64,000 bases of DNA from Megalobrama amblycephala (GCF_018812025.1 NC_063054.1:38069396-38133395); one strand, 5' to 3'; shown: positions 16,501-25,911, numbered from the stretch's first letter. The notes: generated from the sequence alone by a model not told the origin. Made by a program: numbers and translations.

Positions 16501-17379
16501 GAGCATTGACTAGAGTAGCCGCGAATAAGCTCCGGTAGCCGCGTCGCAGCCGTAACGTGCCGCACACGCGTGCAGTGTAAACGAGGCTTTAAGCTACTGA
16601 ATAGTACAGCACGCACAGATGCGTCACGCGTGTGCGAGTGGACGAGACGCTGCGCATGACACGTGACGTGATTTATCATCCGCGGGTCGGGTCGGGTCGG
16701 GCAGAGAATCTAAGCTCTAGTTCTACCCTCAAAGTTTCAAGTCTCTACGACTTGCGGTTTGCTCTGCCCGATCACTTTTAGGGCAGAGAAAATCCTGAAC
16801 AATTACATTAGGGTTTCAGCGCTATGCTGAGTGATTTCATACGTTTGTACAATTACAATAAAAGACTTTTACTGGATAAAACAGCCTAAACTATCAATCA
16901 GACGGACTGGAGGAGATTGAGTGGAACAGGTTTATCAACAAATCATTGAGGCCTTAGAAATGTGTTTAATGATACAGTAGGCTTTATAGAGTTAACATGC
17001 ATTTTTCTTTGATCTAAAACTTTATGAAATGATTGTTTTTGTTATGCATGTAATAAGGTCAGGTCTTGTGTTGATGTTGGCAGAGTGGACCGCGGTGCTG
17101 TTGGCCGGTGGAGTTGCAGGAATGGCCGGCTGGTCCGTCGGGACGCCCATGGATGTGATCAAAGCCCGTCTGCAGATGGACGGAGTGCGAGAGGAGAAGA
17201 GATTCCGAGGACTCGTTCACTGCCTCACAGAGACCGTGCGGAACGAAGGGCCAGGAATTTTCTTCAAAAGTTTGGGAATAAACTGCTTGCGGGCGTTTCC
17301 CGTTAACATGGTGGTTTTTGCGGTGTACGAGGTCAGTGTTCGTGTGCTCAGGTCAGCGCCTCTGGATCAGCTCTCATGA
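7548..17379 (+). CDS. slc25a47: slc25a47 (mitochondrial carrier), complete, six coding exons
   Basis: Coding exons are 7548-7584, 10828-10871, 11111-11182, 12351-12527, 12903-13167 and 17084-17379. Together they are 891 nt, giving 296 residues. All donors are GT and all acceptors AG, and the phases match. The protein shows the three-fold SLC25 repeat, with signatures PLDTVK (residues 22-27), PGDIVK (116-121) and PMDVIK (220-225). The N-terminus [13 protein letters not shown] and the phrases [16 protein letters not shown] and [15 protein letters not shown] are those of SLC25A47, a liver-enriched inner-membrane carrier linked to mitochondrial NAD+ metabolism and uncoupling. Length fits the family (about 300 residues). 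The adjacent slc25a29 gives the same neighbour pair as in human. The close paralogues slc25a45 and slc25a48 are the alternatives. Teleosts may have two slc25a47 copies, and I cannot say which one this is. No stop or frameshift is present. Confidence 0.92.
7806..7999 (+). repeat. Possible tRNA-derived SINE remnant
   Basis: AGGCTCGCAGTTAACGCG followed by GTGTTCGAATCCACC resembles the A-box and B-box spacing of a tRNA-like pol III promoter. An AT-rich tail with TGTAGGATTAGGGG follows. No cloverleaf can be completed, so a functional tRNA is unlikely. Confidence 0.3.
8008..9035. mobile_element. Non-autonomous hAT element in slc25a47 intron 1
   Basis: A perfect 8-bp duplication CTCCCAAT lies at 8000-8007 and 9036-9043. 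It encloses ends reading TAGACATGTGCATA and, in reverse complement, TAGGCATGTGACGG. An 8-bp duplication with TA(G)-type tips is the hAT signature. The subterminal parts contain ATATCG words in inverted orientation (about 8046 and 8955). No transposase frame remains. It is 1028 bp long. Confidence 0.8.
8481..8781. repeat. Palindromic MITE nested in the intron-1 hAT element
   Basis: The left end AACACTTAGAGACATACTTC is mirrored at the right by ATAATGAGACCTTATTTTAA, then AGTGTT. Words such as GTTAACATTAACTAA recur inside. The boundaries are approximate. Confidence 0.45.
9044..9754. other. slc25a47 intron 1, unassigned stretch
   Basis: The only structure I see is a small local repeat: the phrase TAGTGTAAATAG occurs at about 9249 and 9290, and TGGTGTAAATAGAATC at about 9218. 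The 81-codon frame 9362-9607 has no recognisable motif. Confidence 0.3.
9755..10365. repeat. Probable decayed TIR element
   Basis: TAACCCGTTAAACGT near 9756 is matched by the reverse complement of ACAGTTAAGGGGTTA near 10350. The interior is AT-rich. The short imperfect ends are the only support. Confidence 0.35.
10828..10871 (+). CDS. slc25a47: slc25a47 coding exon 2
   Basis: It is 44 nt after a TTCCAG acceptor. It encodes the split glycine and [14 protein letters not shown], the first carrier signature at the end of helix 1. The donor is GTAAAC. Same size and phase as slc25a29 exon 2. Confidence 0.9.
10926..11066 (+). repeat. 30-bp direct repeat bracketing a GATAT microsatellite
   Basis: CAGACATAAATAATAGTGAT and the bases after it occur at about 10926 and again at about 11036. 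Between them lie a (GATAT)n run and its degenerate inverted copy. The arrangement looks like a local duplication by slippage inside intron 2. Confidence 0.7.
11111..11182 (+). CDS. slc25a47: slc25a47 coding exon 3
   Basis: It is 72 nt, phase 0 at both ends, and encodes [16 protein letters not shown] followed by VTTVKKEG. This is the matrix loop of carrier repeat 1 with the amphipathic helix. The acceptor is GCACAG and the donor GTGAGA. Confidence 0.9.
11303..11402 (+). repeat. MITE fragment with CACT..AAAAAATGCTGGGTT end
   Basis: CACTCTAAAAAATGCTGGG begins a stretch of alternating GGGTT and AACCCA words. The interior words AATGCTGGGTTGTT and GGGTAGTTTT are shared with the 53-bp minisatellite at 26.1-37.9 kb, so this is probably a short relative of the sequence that seeded the array. 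Confidence 0.5.
11427..12284. repeat. Foldback element with TTAA ends in slc25a47 intron 3
   Basis: The element starts TTAAAGGATTAGTTCACTTT and ends with its reverse complement. The two halves mirror each other almost throughout; for example GGAGGGCAGTAATACACTTA near 11900 pairs with the complement near 11800. The arms are roughly 400 bp with a short spacer, and TTAA flanks both sides. A solitary half-copy of the same family is at 60187-60352. It is non-coding. Confidence 0.75.
12351..12527 (+). CDS. slc25a47: slc25a47 coding exon 4
   Basis: It is 177 nt, phase 0, residues 52-110, from [14 protein letters not shown] to the SGMAGGVAQ segment. It covers transmembrane helix 2, the cytosolic loop and the start of helix 3. 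The acceptor CTCCAG is preceded by a pyrimidine tract, and the donor is GTCAGA. Confidence 0.9.
12528..12902. other. slc25a47 intron 4
   Basis: It is 375 bp of ordinary intron. I see no repeat or motif other than the splice sites. Open frames here are chance continuations of the neighbouring exons. Confidence 0.6.
12903..13167 (+). CDS. slc25a47: slc25a47 coding exon 5
   Basis: It is 265 nt, residues 111-198 plus one base. It carries the second signature ([11 protein letters not shown]), the matrix-loop repeat [16 protein letters not shown] and the [20 protein letters not shown] helix-4 region. The donor is GTGAGC, and the exon ends in GQKEP as in the family just before helix 5. Confidence 0.92.
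14990..16719. mobile_element. Non-autonomous hAT element in slc25a47 intron 5
   Basis: A perfect 8-bp duplication GTTCTACC (14982-14989 and 16720-16727) flanks a perfect 12-bp inverted repeat, TAGAGCTTAGAT and ATCTAAGCTCTA. Subterminal arrays of GCCCGA words on the left and GGGTCG words on the right are mirror images, as expected for transposase binding sites. It is 1730 bp long and contains no transposase frame. It interrupts an older repeat whose two halves can be read across the duplication. Confidence 0.88.
15997..16588. mobile_element. Harbinger-like MITE nested inside the hAT element
   Basis: Ends AGCCTCGTTTACACTG and CAGTGTAAACGAGGCT form a perfect 16-bp inverted repeat. They are flanked by a 3-bp TTA on both sides, which fits the TWA target of PIF/Harbinger elements. 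The interior right half is GC-rich (GCGGCGC, CGCCTATC words). It is 592 bp. The superfamily is inferred from the target site only. Confidence 0.7.
17084..17379 (+). CDS. slc25a47: slc25a47 coding exon 6 (terminal)
   Basis: It is 296 nt after a GGCAG acceptor, residues 199-296 and the TGA stop at 17377-17379. It holds the third signature [10 protein letters not shown], the loop [19 protein letters not shown] and the C-terminal helix [15 protein letters not shown]. The 3.9-kb intron before it is filled with nested transposons but leaves both splice sites intact. Confidence 0.93.
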
Positions 17380-17509
17380 GGAGGAAGCACTTCTGATCAC
17401 GCTGCTAATGTAATCTGATCAGGTTTTTGTCTTATTGTATTATAATGTGTATTTAACATGCCTGGGGAATGTAGACCATGAGTCCAGAACGTGACACATT
17501 CTACCCCAA

Positions 17510-17639
17510 AATAAAAAAAATATATTTTTTTTTTACTTTAAGATATTTTGTATGAAATGAGAATGTTTTTTTGTTAAATGCAATATTTTGCACAGTATAT
17601 TATTTTGAATAGACTTTAATTTATTAGAATGAGAATAAA
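17510..17639 (+). terminator. Candidate poly(A) signals of slc25a47
   Basis: AATAAA occurs at 17510-17515 and again at 17634-17639, 131 and 255 bp after the stop codon. Either is at a plausible distance for the 3' end. The second lies just before a MITE that starts at 17650. Confidence 0.5.
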
Positions 17640-17649
17640 TGTATTAGTA

Positions 17650-18185
17650 CGGAAGAGGATTAGGGCCAAGCAATAATAAAAAATTAAAACCATCTCGAGA
17701 TTAAAGTTATTGAATTTCGAGAAAAAAGTTGAGATAAAATGTTGAGAACAAACTCGTTAAATTACGAGAAAAAAGTCAATAAATTACGAGAACAAATTCG
17801 TTAAATTACGAGAACAAATTCACTAAATTACGAATTTGTTCTCATAATTTAATGACTTTTTTCTCGTAATTTAATGACTTTATTCTCATAATTTAATAAG
17901 TTTATTCTCAACATTTTATCTCGACTTTTTTCTCGAAATTTAACAACATTTTTCTCATAATTTAACGAATTTGTTCTCGTAATTTAACGACTTTTTTCTC
18001 GTAATTTAATGACTTTATTCTCAACATTTTATCTCGACTTTTTTCTCAGAATTTAACGAGTTTTTTCTCGTAATTTAACGAGTTTATTCTCAACATTTTA
18101 TCTCGACTTTTTTCTCGAAATCTAACAACTTTAATCTCGAGATGGTTTTAGTTTTTTATTATTGCTTGGCCCTAATCCTCTTCCG
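17650..18185. repeat. TA-flanked foldback element rich in TTACGAGAA words
   Basis: CGGAAGAGGATTAGGGCCAA starts the element, and its complement ends it at 18185, with TA on each side. The terminal repeats run about 50 bp and include CCATCTCGAG. The inside is a degenerate tandem of 15-25 bp words (GAGAAAAAAGT, TTAAATTACGAGAAC) that switches orientation in the middle, so the whole element can fold on itself. Confidence 0.75.
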
Positions 18186-19762
18186 TATATTAGCATTATG
18201 AGAACAATGAGAAAAAATAAACAAACAATCAAAAACATTCATATTTTACCTCAAAATAAAAAAAGATATATTATTATGATATAATTGTTGGAAATAAATG
18301 AGGGCCACCAAAATGAATACAAAACACCCCTAAAATTCAAGATACGGGGTAAAAAATGTGCAAGTTCTTGTTTTTAATATTTATAAAGGAGCTAGTAACA
18401 ATGCACAAGCAAGAGTATAAAGTATTTCCCGAATATCAGCATGATTGCAATATCTATTTTATACAACAGTTCAATAAACATCGACTTAAGTGACTTACAT
18501 TTTAGATTCAGAATATTCTGAGTTTTTGCTGTATTTCGCCAATGAAAATAAATCCAAACAAATCCACAGCAGAGCCAACTCGTTTATGAATGAATCATTC
18601 TAATGAATGACTCAACGACTCAGTCACTTGCTTCGTCCCTGAATGAATCAGCCATTTTGAAGGAATCGTTTGACTGAATGATTCAATGACTCACTCATTA
18701 AGACAGTGATTTACCGCCACCAACTGGCGGTTTAGTTTTTTATATTTAAAAGTATAATTTCATTATGGTTAACGAGATAAAATGCGTTTATAAATAAGAC
18801 TATTTCGACTGAAATAAGAGATAACTTTGTTAAATAAAACGGAGATAAACAAGAAATTGCAGTCACGTTGCATGGATATTCCCCTCATATTGGGGCCTCC
18901 AACTCTTTCTTTGAAATAGGTCTTTGAATTGCAAAGCCCACTTCTGTTTATACATAAAAAAATTCTCATTTCTTTCATTTTGGGCTAAAAAAAAAAAAAA
19001 AAATCTGTACATTATGAAACATTTACAGTATGCATAATGTCCACTGAATGCTGCTAGCTTAAATACTAGTCATTAAAAATGTAATGTGTGTACATTTTGT
19101 TATCTATTGTTTTGAATGTTTTCTGAAAATATTACAGAAAATCAAAATTGTTACATCCATCCAGAATCACCATGTATATCTTTAGTTCCAGCCCTTAATC
19201 TTCACTTTCCTCTCTGATATTGAATGTGCCTTGCTTCATGATGAATGATTGAGGATGAATATCTCTGTGTTGGACTGTATGAGTGATGGATTGATAACAG
19301 TGAGCATTAAAGACGAGTTTCAGGCAGTTTTCACTCATTCATTTGTAACTGCAAACACACTGGAAAAGAAACACAATAATTACTGCTTCAAAACTTGAGC
19401 AGCAGAATTCCTGCTCTACTTTTCCTTTATTAAACTATATATACAATATACAATAAAGTTTCACATTATTTAAATAAACATATATACTTTTTTAACTTCC
19501 AAGTTGTTTCTCATTTTAAATAAGCCTAAACCAGCCAAATCCAAATTTTGAAATAATAAATTCTATACAGGCCAAGGCAATATTACAAATATAACACGTC
19601 ATACACAGTGTGTCATACTTTAATGACTTCAAATGTTTTAATGGTAATACATTATTTAATGATTAATGAAGGTAATGCAAATAATGCAATAATTTAAACT
19701 AGAAAGTAAAATTCTTTGGGACAAACTTTTATGTTGTCTTGACAAAGCCTCGTCTGAAAGTG
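18186..19762. other. Intergenic stretch with scattered repeat traces
   Basis: No gene is visible. A GAATGAATCATTC-type repeat lies at about 18585-18695, and a diverged copy is at about 42035-42140. An A run is at 18988-19004. The rest is AT-rich and unassigned. Confidence 0.4.
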
Positions 19763-20543
19763 TTAAAGGGATAGTTCACCCAAAAATGAAAATTTGATGT
19801 TTATCTGCTTACCCCCAGCGCATCCAAGATGTAGGTGACTTTTTTTCTTCAGTAGAACACAAATGATGATTTTTAACTCCAACCGCTGCCGTCTGTCAGT
19901 CGTATAATGGCAGTAGATGGGAACTTCATCTATAAGAGTAAATAAAGCTTGCTTAGACAAATCCAAATTAAACCCTGCGGCTCGTGACGACACATTGATG
20001 TCCTAAGACACGAAACGATCGGTTTGTGTGAGAAACCGAACAGTATTTATATAATTTTTTACCTCTAAAACACCACTATGTCCAACTCCGTTCATGACTC
20101 CTTTAGTGAGGTCTGATCGCGCTCTGACAAGGGAAGTGATGTCTCACGCATATACTTCAATGAGTGTCAGACATCACTGCCGCTGTCAGAGCGCGATCAG
20201 ACATCACTAAAGGAGTCATGAACGGAGTTGGACATAGTGGTGTATTAGAGGTAAAAAATTATATAAATACTTTCTCACACAAACCGATCGTTTCGTGTCT
20301 TAGGACATCAATGTGTCGTCACGAGCCGCAGGGTTTAATTTGGATTTGTCTAAGCAAGCTTTATTTACTCTTATAGATGAAGTTCCCATCTACTGCCATT
20401 ATACGACTGACAGACGGCAGCGGTTGGAGTTAAAAATCATCATTTGTGTTCTACTGAAGAAAAAATGTCACCTACATCTTGGATGCGCTGGGGGTAAGCA
20501 GATAAACATCAAATTTTCATTTTTGGGTGAACTATCCCTTTAA
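19763..20543. repeat. Near-perfect 781-bp palindromic foldback element with TTAA ends
   Basis: It begins TTAAAGGGATAGTTCACCCA and ends with its complement. The two halves are almost base-for-base mirror images, so the same 76-codon frame can be read on each strand with one residue difference. A short spacer near 20130-20160 separates the arms. TTAA flanks and the AGTTCACCCAAAAATG tip identify a very abundant cyprinid MITE. The tip recurs in a short copy at 22079-22326. Confidence 0.85.
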
Positions 20544-22076
20544 GCTTCCTAGCATGTTTTAGCATGTCTTAGCATGCATCTAACATGTTTTGACTCGTTG
20601 GAATTTTTTTAATTTTGTTGCTAGCATGATTTAACATGTCAATAGCATGTTGTAGCACATTGCCAAAATGAATTAGCATGTTGGTAGCATGTTTTAACAC
20701 ATTGCTAGAAAAAATTAACATGTTGCTAATGTTTTAACACAAATTAACATGTTGTTAACATGAATAAGCATGTTAACATGTTTTTAGCATTCTGCTAACA
20801 TGATTGAGTGTGTTTGCTAACGCGTTTTAACACATTGCTGACATTAATTAGCATGTTGCTTGCATACTTTAACACATTGCAAGCATAAATGAACATTTTA
20901 ACATGTTTTAACACTGCTAGCATAAATTAGCATGTTACTAGCATGTTTTAACACATTTTTAACATAAATTAACACATTGTTAACATGTTTTTAACATATT
21001 GCTAACATGATTGAGCATGATAACATTTTTAGTATACTGTTGACATGATTGAGCATGTTTGCTAACGTGTTTTAACACATTGCTAACATTAATTAGCATG
21101 TTGTTTGCATACTTTAACACATTGCAAGCATAAATGAACATTTTTTAACATGTTTTAACACAGCTAGCATAAATTAGCATGTTGCTAGCATGTTTTAACA
21201 TTGTTAACATGAATTAACACATTGTTAACATGTTTTTAATGTATTGCTAACATGATTGAGCATGATAACATTTTTAGCATACTGTTGACATGATTGAGCA
21301 TGTTTGCTAACGTGTTTTAACACATTGCTATCATTAATTAGCATGTTGTTTGCATACTTTAACACTTTGCTAGCATAAATGAACATTTTAACATGTTTTA
21401 ACACTGCTAGCATTACTTAGCATGTTGCTAGCATGTTTTAACACATTGCTAACAAGAATTAACACATTGCTAACATGTTTTTAACATATTGGTAACATGA
21501 TTGAGCATGTGGTTAAAATGTTTTAACATGTTGCTAACATGAATTAGCATTTTGTTAACATGTTTTAACACATTGCTAACATGAATTAACATGTTGCTTG
21601 CATACTTTAACACATTGCTAGCATAAATGAACATTTTAACATGTTTTAACACTGCTAGCATTACTTAGCATTTTGCTACCATGTTTTAACACATTGGTAA
21701 CATGAATTAACACATTGCTAACATGTTTTTAACATATTGTTAACATGATTGAGCATGTTGCTAAAATGTTTTAACACATTGCTAACATTAATTAACCTGT
21801 TGCTAACATGATTTAACACATTGCTAACATTAATTAGCATTTTGCTAACATGATTTAACACATTGCTAACATTAATTAGCATTTTGCTAGCATGTTTTAA
21901 CATTGCTAACATTAATTAGCATGTTGATAACATGTTTTAACACATTGCTAACATGAATTAACATGTTTCTTGCATGCTTTAACACATTGCTAACATGTTT
22001 TTACACAATGCTAACAAATTAGCATGTTGCTAACATTTCTTAGCTATTTGCTAGTGACAGATACTTGGTGGATGAA
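20544..22076. repeat. GCATGTT-type minisatellite, block 1
   Basis: About 1.5 kb of degenerate units of roughly 40 bp are built from TTTTAACACATTGCTAACAT and TTAGCATGTTGCTA words. A higher-order period of about 246 bp is seen where the mirrored frames at 21225, 21470 and 21718 repeat. The minus-strand frames rich in N, V, H and K are by-products of the repeat. Confidence 0.85.
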
Positions 22077-22078
22077 GC

Positions 22079-22326
22079 TTAAAGGGACAGTTCACCTAAA
22101 AATGGAAATTGTGTCATAATTTACTATTTTGAAGAACCCTTTGAACCCCATTGACATTCATAGTATTTTTTTCCCCATGGAAGTCAATGGGGTCCATCAA
22201 CTGTTTGGTTACAATCATTCTTCAAAATATATTCGTTTGTGTTCATCAGAAGAAAGAAACTTGGAACAACTTGAGGGAGAGTAAATGATGACAGAATTTT
22301 AATTTTTGGGTGAATTATCCCTTTAA
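22079..22326. repeat. Short TTAA-flanked MITE
   Basis: It starts TTAAAGGGACAGTTCACCTA and ends TTTTTGGGTGAATTATCCCT, then TTAA. It is 248 bp and shares its tips with the 781-bp palindrome. A half-palindrome GAAGAACCC/GGTCCATCA region is in the middle. Confidence 0.75.
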
Positions 22327-22949
22327 ATACTCTATAAGAATTGTTGTATAGAAGTTTTGATCCCATAGATGTAAGTCTATGGTATTTATCAGAGTTTTGA
22401 TCACCTGTTTAATGAAAACAGTAAGTTAGAAAAGATACATCAACCCAATTCAGAACAGTCTGAAGGTCTGAGCCACACAAAAATAATGTTGTTCTTTCCA
22501 AATGTTGTTCTTTCCATCTCATGCCACTATCTAGATCTACTTAACTAGACCTGTTACTTTTATTACCTGACTATCATCTGCTGGTTAATGGCTCCATCTA
22601 GTGGCAGCTGCAGGTAACACACTTGACTCTGTCTGTCTTGATTACACTGTTTAAGCTGTCACATGAAAAGTTTTGGTGAACTTTACTAGTGTTTGTGTCA
22701 TAATGGGCATTATGTTTCCACTGGACCGACTCGTACAGCAGTGTCTGCTTGTGAAAGTAGCTTTTGTTGAATTGAGGGTGGGAAACCGACAGACATAAAA
22801 TCTAAATCTCTAGAGCTAAACCGTTCAAAATCCCACCCAGTAAATCCCAAAGAAAAAAAAGGAGAGAATTAGAGCATTTTGCATCATTTTGAGAAATATT
22901 GCATGCATTTGTGTTCCTTGCAAAGCCGTTTGCTCTATAATTAGATTTA
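22327..22949. other. Unassigned intergenic stretch
   Basis: Nothing here is recognisable beyond ordinary AT-rich sequence. CATCTGCTGGTTAATGGC with CCATCTAGTGGC around 22577-22605 resembles a common repeat phrase but is too short to assign. Confidence 0.3.
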
Positions 22950-23941
22950 CAGTTTTTGCCTATTGCTTGAACACTTTTTGCAAAACTTTGGCTCAATGTG
23001 CAAAAACTTTACACACAAGACACAACACTAGGAAATAAACCATTTACATCTATGTCGAATTGAAACTCTGCTATCAAAACCTAACAATCCTTTGTCAAAC
23101 TGTCACTCAGGTGACAAAATGATACACACTTGCATCATATGAATACACTTTCAGATCAGCAGCAACACACTAGTGTACTTCATATAAAACACTGCAGTCT
23201 TTAATTTTCACTGTTTTTATTCAGTTCATCAGTTAGCATTCTGTGAAGCTCAATGCAACACTTTTTTTTCCCACAAAGGTTTTCACAACAACCAATAATG
23301 AAAGTACTGAAACTTCACAAATGACATCAACTCAATACTGCACATCACAGTAATATACTTTACAGTACAGTATACAGTAAATGCAGTAAGGCAAAAATAA
23401 TGCAAAAATAAAACAAAATACACTACTGTAAATATGTGGTCTGGCCACATGATCCACCAACGTTGCTCTAATATCATCTGAAATATTGTTGTGTGCATAG
23501 CCTCTTCGACCATGTCCTACTCCTCTCTCTCTTTGTCTTCCTCTTTCTCTGCCTCTTACTCTCCCTGCCTCCATGCTTGCAAAGTTCTCAAAATGGCTCA
23601 ACTGAGGCCTATTTGTGGTTGGCTGATTGGTGATCAGTTTTGTAAGTAAGTGTTTTTAGGTGTGTGTCTAAGTGTTTTCAATCACCCAGTGTGTTTTGTA
23701 TTTTGAGTAGATGTATTTTCCCAATGGTACCCATGAGATTTCATTTATGAATGAAGTGTCTTATGAATGAAATAGTGTGTAGTGTGCAGGAGCAAGTGTG
23801 TTGCAGAACTGCAAATGAAGTGCAAAGCAGCGCTTTTGTTTAAGGTATGGTTACACTGTTTAAGGTATAGTAACAAAAGCTTCAAGTTATGTAGCATGTG
23901 TCTATAGTGTTCAAGCAATAGGCAAAAACTGTAACTTTATT
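22950..23941 (-). mobile_element. Tc1/mariner/IS630-type element, internally deleted
   Basis: The inverted ends CAGTTTTTGCCTATTGCTTG and their complement lie at 22950 and 23941, each bordered by the target dinucleotide TA. It is 992 bp. The terminal repeats are at least 25 bp (through AACAC). Read on the minus strand, the interior still encodes the arginine/glycine-rich N-terminus and the first helix of an IS630-type transposase (listed separately). The catalytic DDE part is gone, so the copy is non-autonomous. Confidence 0.75.
23437..23601 (-). pseudogene. N-terminal transposase fragment (R/G-rich tail plus SDDIRATLVDHV)
   Basis: About 55 residues contain a run of alternating R, G and E followed by NNISDDIRATLVDHV. 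Fish IS630/Tc1-like transposases have an N-terminal GRGRGR stretch and then an -S-EIRATIVDHV- helix that opens the paired-like DNA-binding domain. After DHV the frame turns into unrelated residues, which marks the internal deletion. The family assignment is from memory. Confidence 0.6.
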
Positions 23942-24060
23942 AGCAGTTTGCATTTAACTAGAAGTGTAAACAGTAACTAGATAAATAAACTAGATATATG
24001 CTTTGGCAATATTGTATTATCTACAGTCATGCCAATAAAGCAATTTTAAATTGAAGATAC

Positions 24061-24068
24061 AGATAGAC

Positions 24069-24153
<85 letters not shown>
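24061..24153 (+). repeat. (AGAT)n microsatellite
   Basis: About 22 tandem AGAT units, nearly perfect, run directly into the second block of the GCATGTT minisatellite. Probably length-polymorphic. Confidence 0.95.
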
Positions 24154-24165
24154 TTAAAATAGATA

Positions 24166-24950
24166 GATAGCATGATTTTGTACATTGCTAGCATGAATTA
24201 GCATGTTGATAGCATGAATGAACACATTGCTAGCATGTTTTAGTATGTTGCTAACACAAATTAGCATGTTGCTAATATAATACATTGATAACATAAATTA
24301 ACATGTTTTAACATGTTTTACTACATTGCTAGCAAGAATGAACACTTTGCTAGCATGATATAGCATGTTGATGCCATGTTTTAACACATTGCTAGCATGA
24401 AATAGCATGTTGTTAACATTTAGCACATTAACATGAAATCATTTCATACCTGAACATAGCACATACCGAACTGTACCGAAACCGTGAGCCCGTGATACAA
24501 ACCGAACCGTGTATAGTCTGAACTGTTGCACCCCTAGTTGATACCATGTTTTAACACATTGCTAGCATAAAAGAGCATGTTGTTAACATGTTTTAGAATA
24601 TCGATAGCATGAATTAACAAGTTTTAACACATTGCTAACAATACATAGCACGTTGCTTACATGTTTTAGCACATTTGCTTACATGTTTTACCACATTGCT
24701 AGCATGATATAGCATTTTGAATTCATGTTTTAACATTGCTAGCATGAAAAAGCATGTTTTAACAAATTGGTAGCATGAATTAGCATATTTTAACACTTTG
24801 CTAACATGAAATAGCATGTGCTTAGCATGTTTTACCACATTCCTAACATGAAATAGGATGTTGTTACCATGTTAGCATGTTTTAACACATTGCTAACATG
24901 AATTAGCATGTTTTAACACGTTGCTAGCATATTGCAAGCTAACATAATTA
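24166..24950. repeat. GCATGTT-type minisatellite, block 2, with a hAT end inserted
   Basis: The same words as block 1 occur (TTTTAACACATTGCTAGCAT and AATTAGCATGTTG). At about 24440-24537 the array is broken by a foreign piece with TACCGAACTGTACCGAAACC and the tip TTGCACCCCTAG, which looks like one end of a hAT element. The array resumes with TTGATACCATGTTTTAAC. Confidence 0.8.
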
Positions 24951-25911
24951 TATAATTTAAATAAAAACGATTGTAAAGTGCAACCAGAGCACATGTAGCT
25001 ACTCAAGCAAGAAGTATTATGACAAAAACTGCTACAAGCAAAATGTGCCAAAAATGTGACAACTTGAAACTACCAAACTACCGAATTCAAGGATTCAGTA
25101 GTACTCAGAGGTGCTCAATCATGACCACATGCAAAAAGTGCCGCATCACCTTTGCTTTAGTGAGATCTGCTGCACAAACAGCTGTGAAACATTAAATGCA
25201 TGTACATGTAGCTTTGCCCGGGATCTTAAAAGTGGAAGTTCTAGGAATTAGTAACTTGTTCTGAGTATCAACAATAACACCTCAATGTTTCCTTTGTTCT
25301 GTTTCTCTCATAATTAAACCCGGCGTGTCTTTCAGCCTCCCGCCTCCTTATGCAACAAAACAGTGTGCAATTATGCAAACATCTAAAGAACCTAGTCTGC
25401 AAACAAACAAGCCCAATTTACTCCTGAGTTATTCTCATGCATTCATTTTTGAATCCATAAAAATACCCTGTTGCAATGCTTTTGAGCGACTGCTCAGTGA
25501 AAAGCATTCTTCTGCAGTCTTACATTAAGACTAATAATAGTTTTAATAGGTCTGTAAATAAAGGCTGTTTAAGAGCGGATTAAAATGACTGCGAATGGTG
25601 TAATTAAAATTCAGTGGTGAGGTTTGAACTTGGCAGAACTTGACTGCACTTCACAACCTTCAGCACAAAGCACATTCACGTCTGCTTAGGCGAAGCTTGG
25701 GTTTATTAAGGATGTGATTTGAAACCACCCGACTCATTCAGCCTGGAGAATAACGTGAACTATAGACGAGAACATGATGCACAATTATTACACATTCATC
25801 TACATGTATTTACATATAAATTGTTATATACAATTTTCAGCAGTTAATACAGGTCTAATCGCTTCACATGCTTTATTTTGTAGATAATATCAGACTTTTT
25901 CGGTTGTTTTG
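24951..25911. other. Non-repetitive island between repeat blocks
   Basis: From about 25200 to 25760 the sequence is of balanced composition and free of recognisable repeats, which is unusual for this window. A CTTTCAG acceptor-like site is at 25330-25336, but the 67-codon frame that follows has no motif I know. It may be a conserved non-coding element. Confidence 0.3.

Larger units (their letters stand above)
13190..16870. repeat. Old decayed interspersed repeats in slc25a47 intron 5, split by a hAT insertion
   Basis: Phrases such as TAGCGCCACCTATGG (about 13346), GATAGCACCCCCTGG (about 13764), TAGCGCCCCCGTCAG (about 14940) and, after the insertion, GGGCAGAGAAAATCC belong to a common fish repeat type with -GCGCCCCC- and -GGCCGACAG- words. 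Around 14556-14637 lies a separate hAT-like end (TACCGTTACACCCCT). No open frame stands out. I cannot name the family. Confidence 0.4.

Noticed and set aside
19763..20543. Two similar 70-76 codon frames on opposite strands as small genes
   Set aside because: They are the same DNA read in the two arms of a palindromic MITE that is abundant in cyprinids.
21225..21912. Three related minus-strand 60-64 codon frames (MLAVLKHVKMF type) as a repeat-protein gene family
   Set aside because: They are translations of a minisatellite with a period that happens to be nearly a multiple of three. They have no promoter or splice context.
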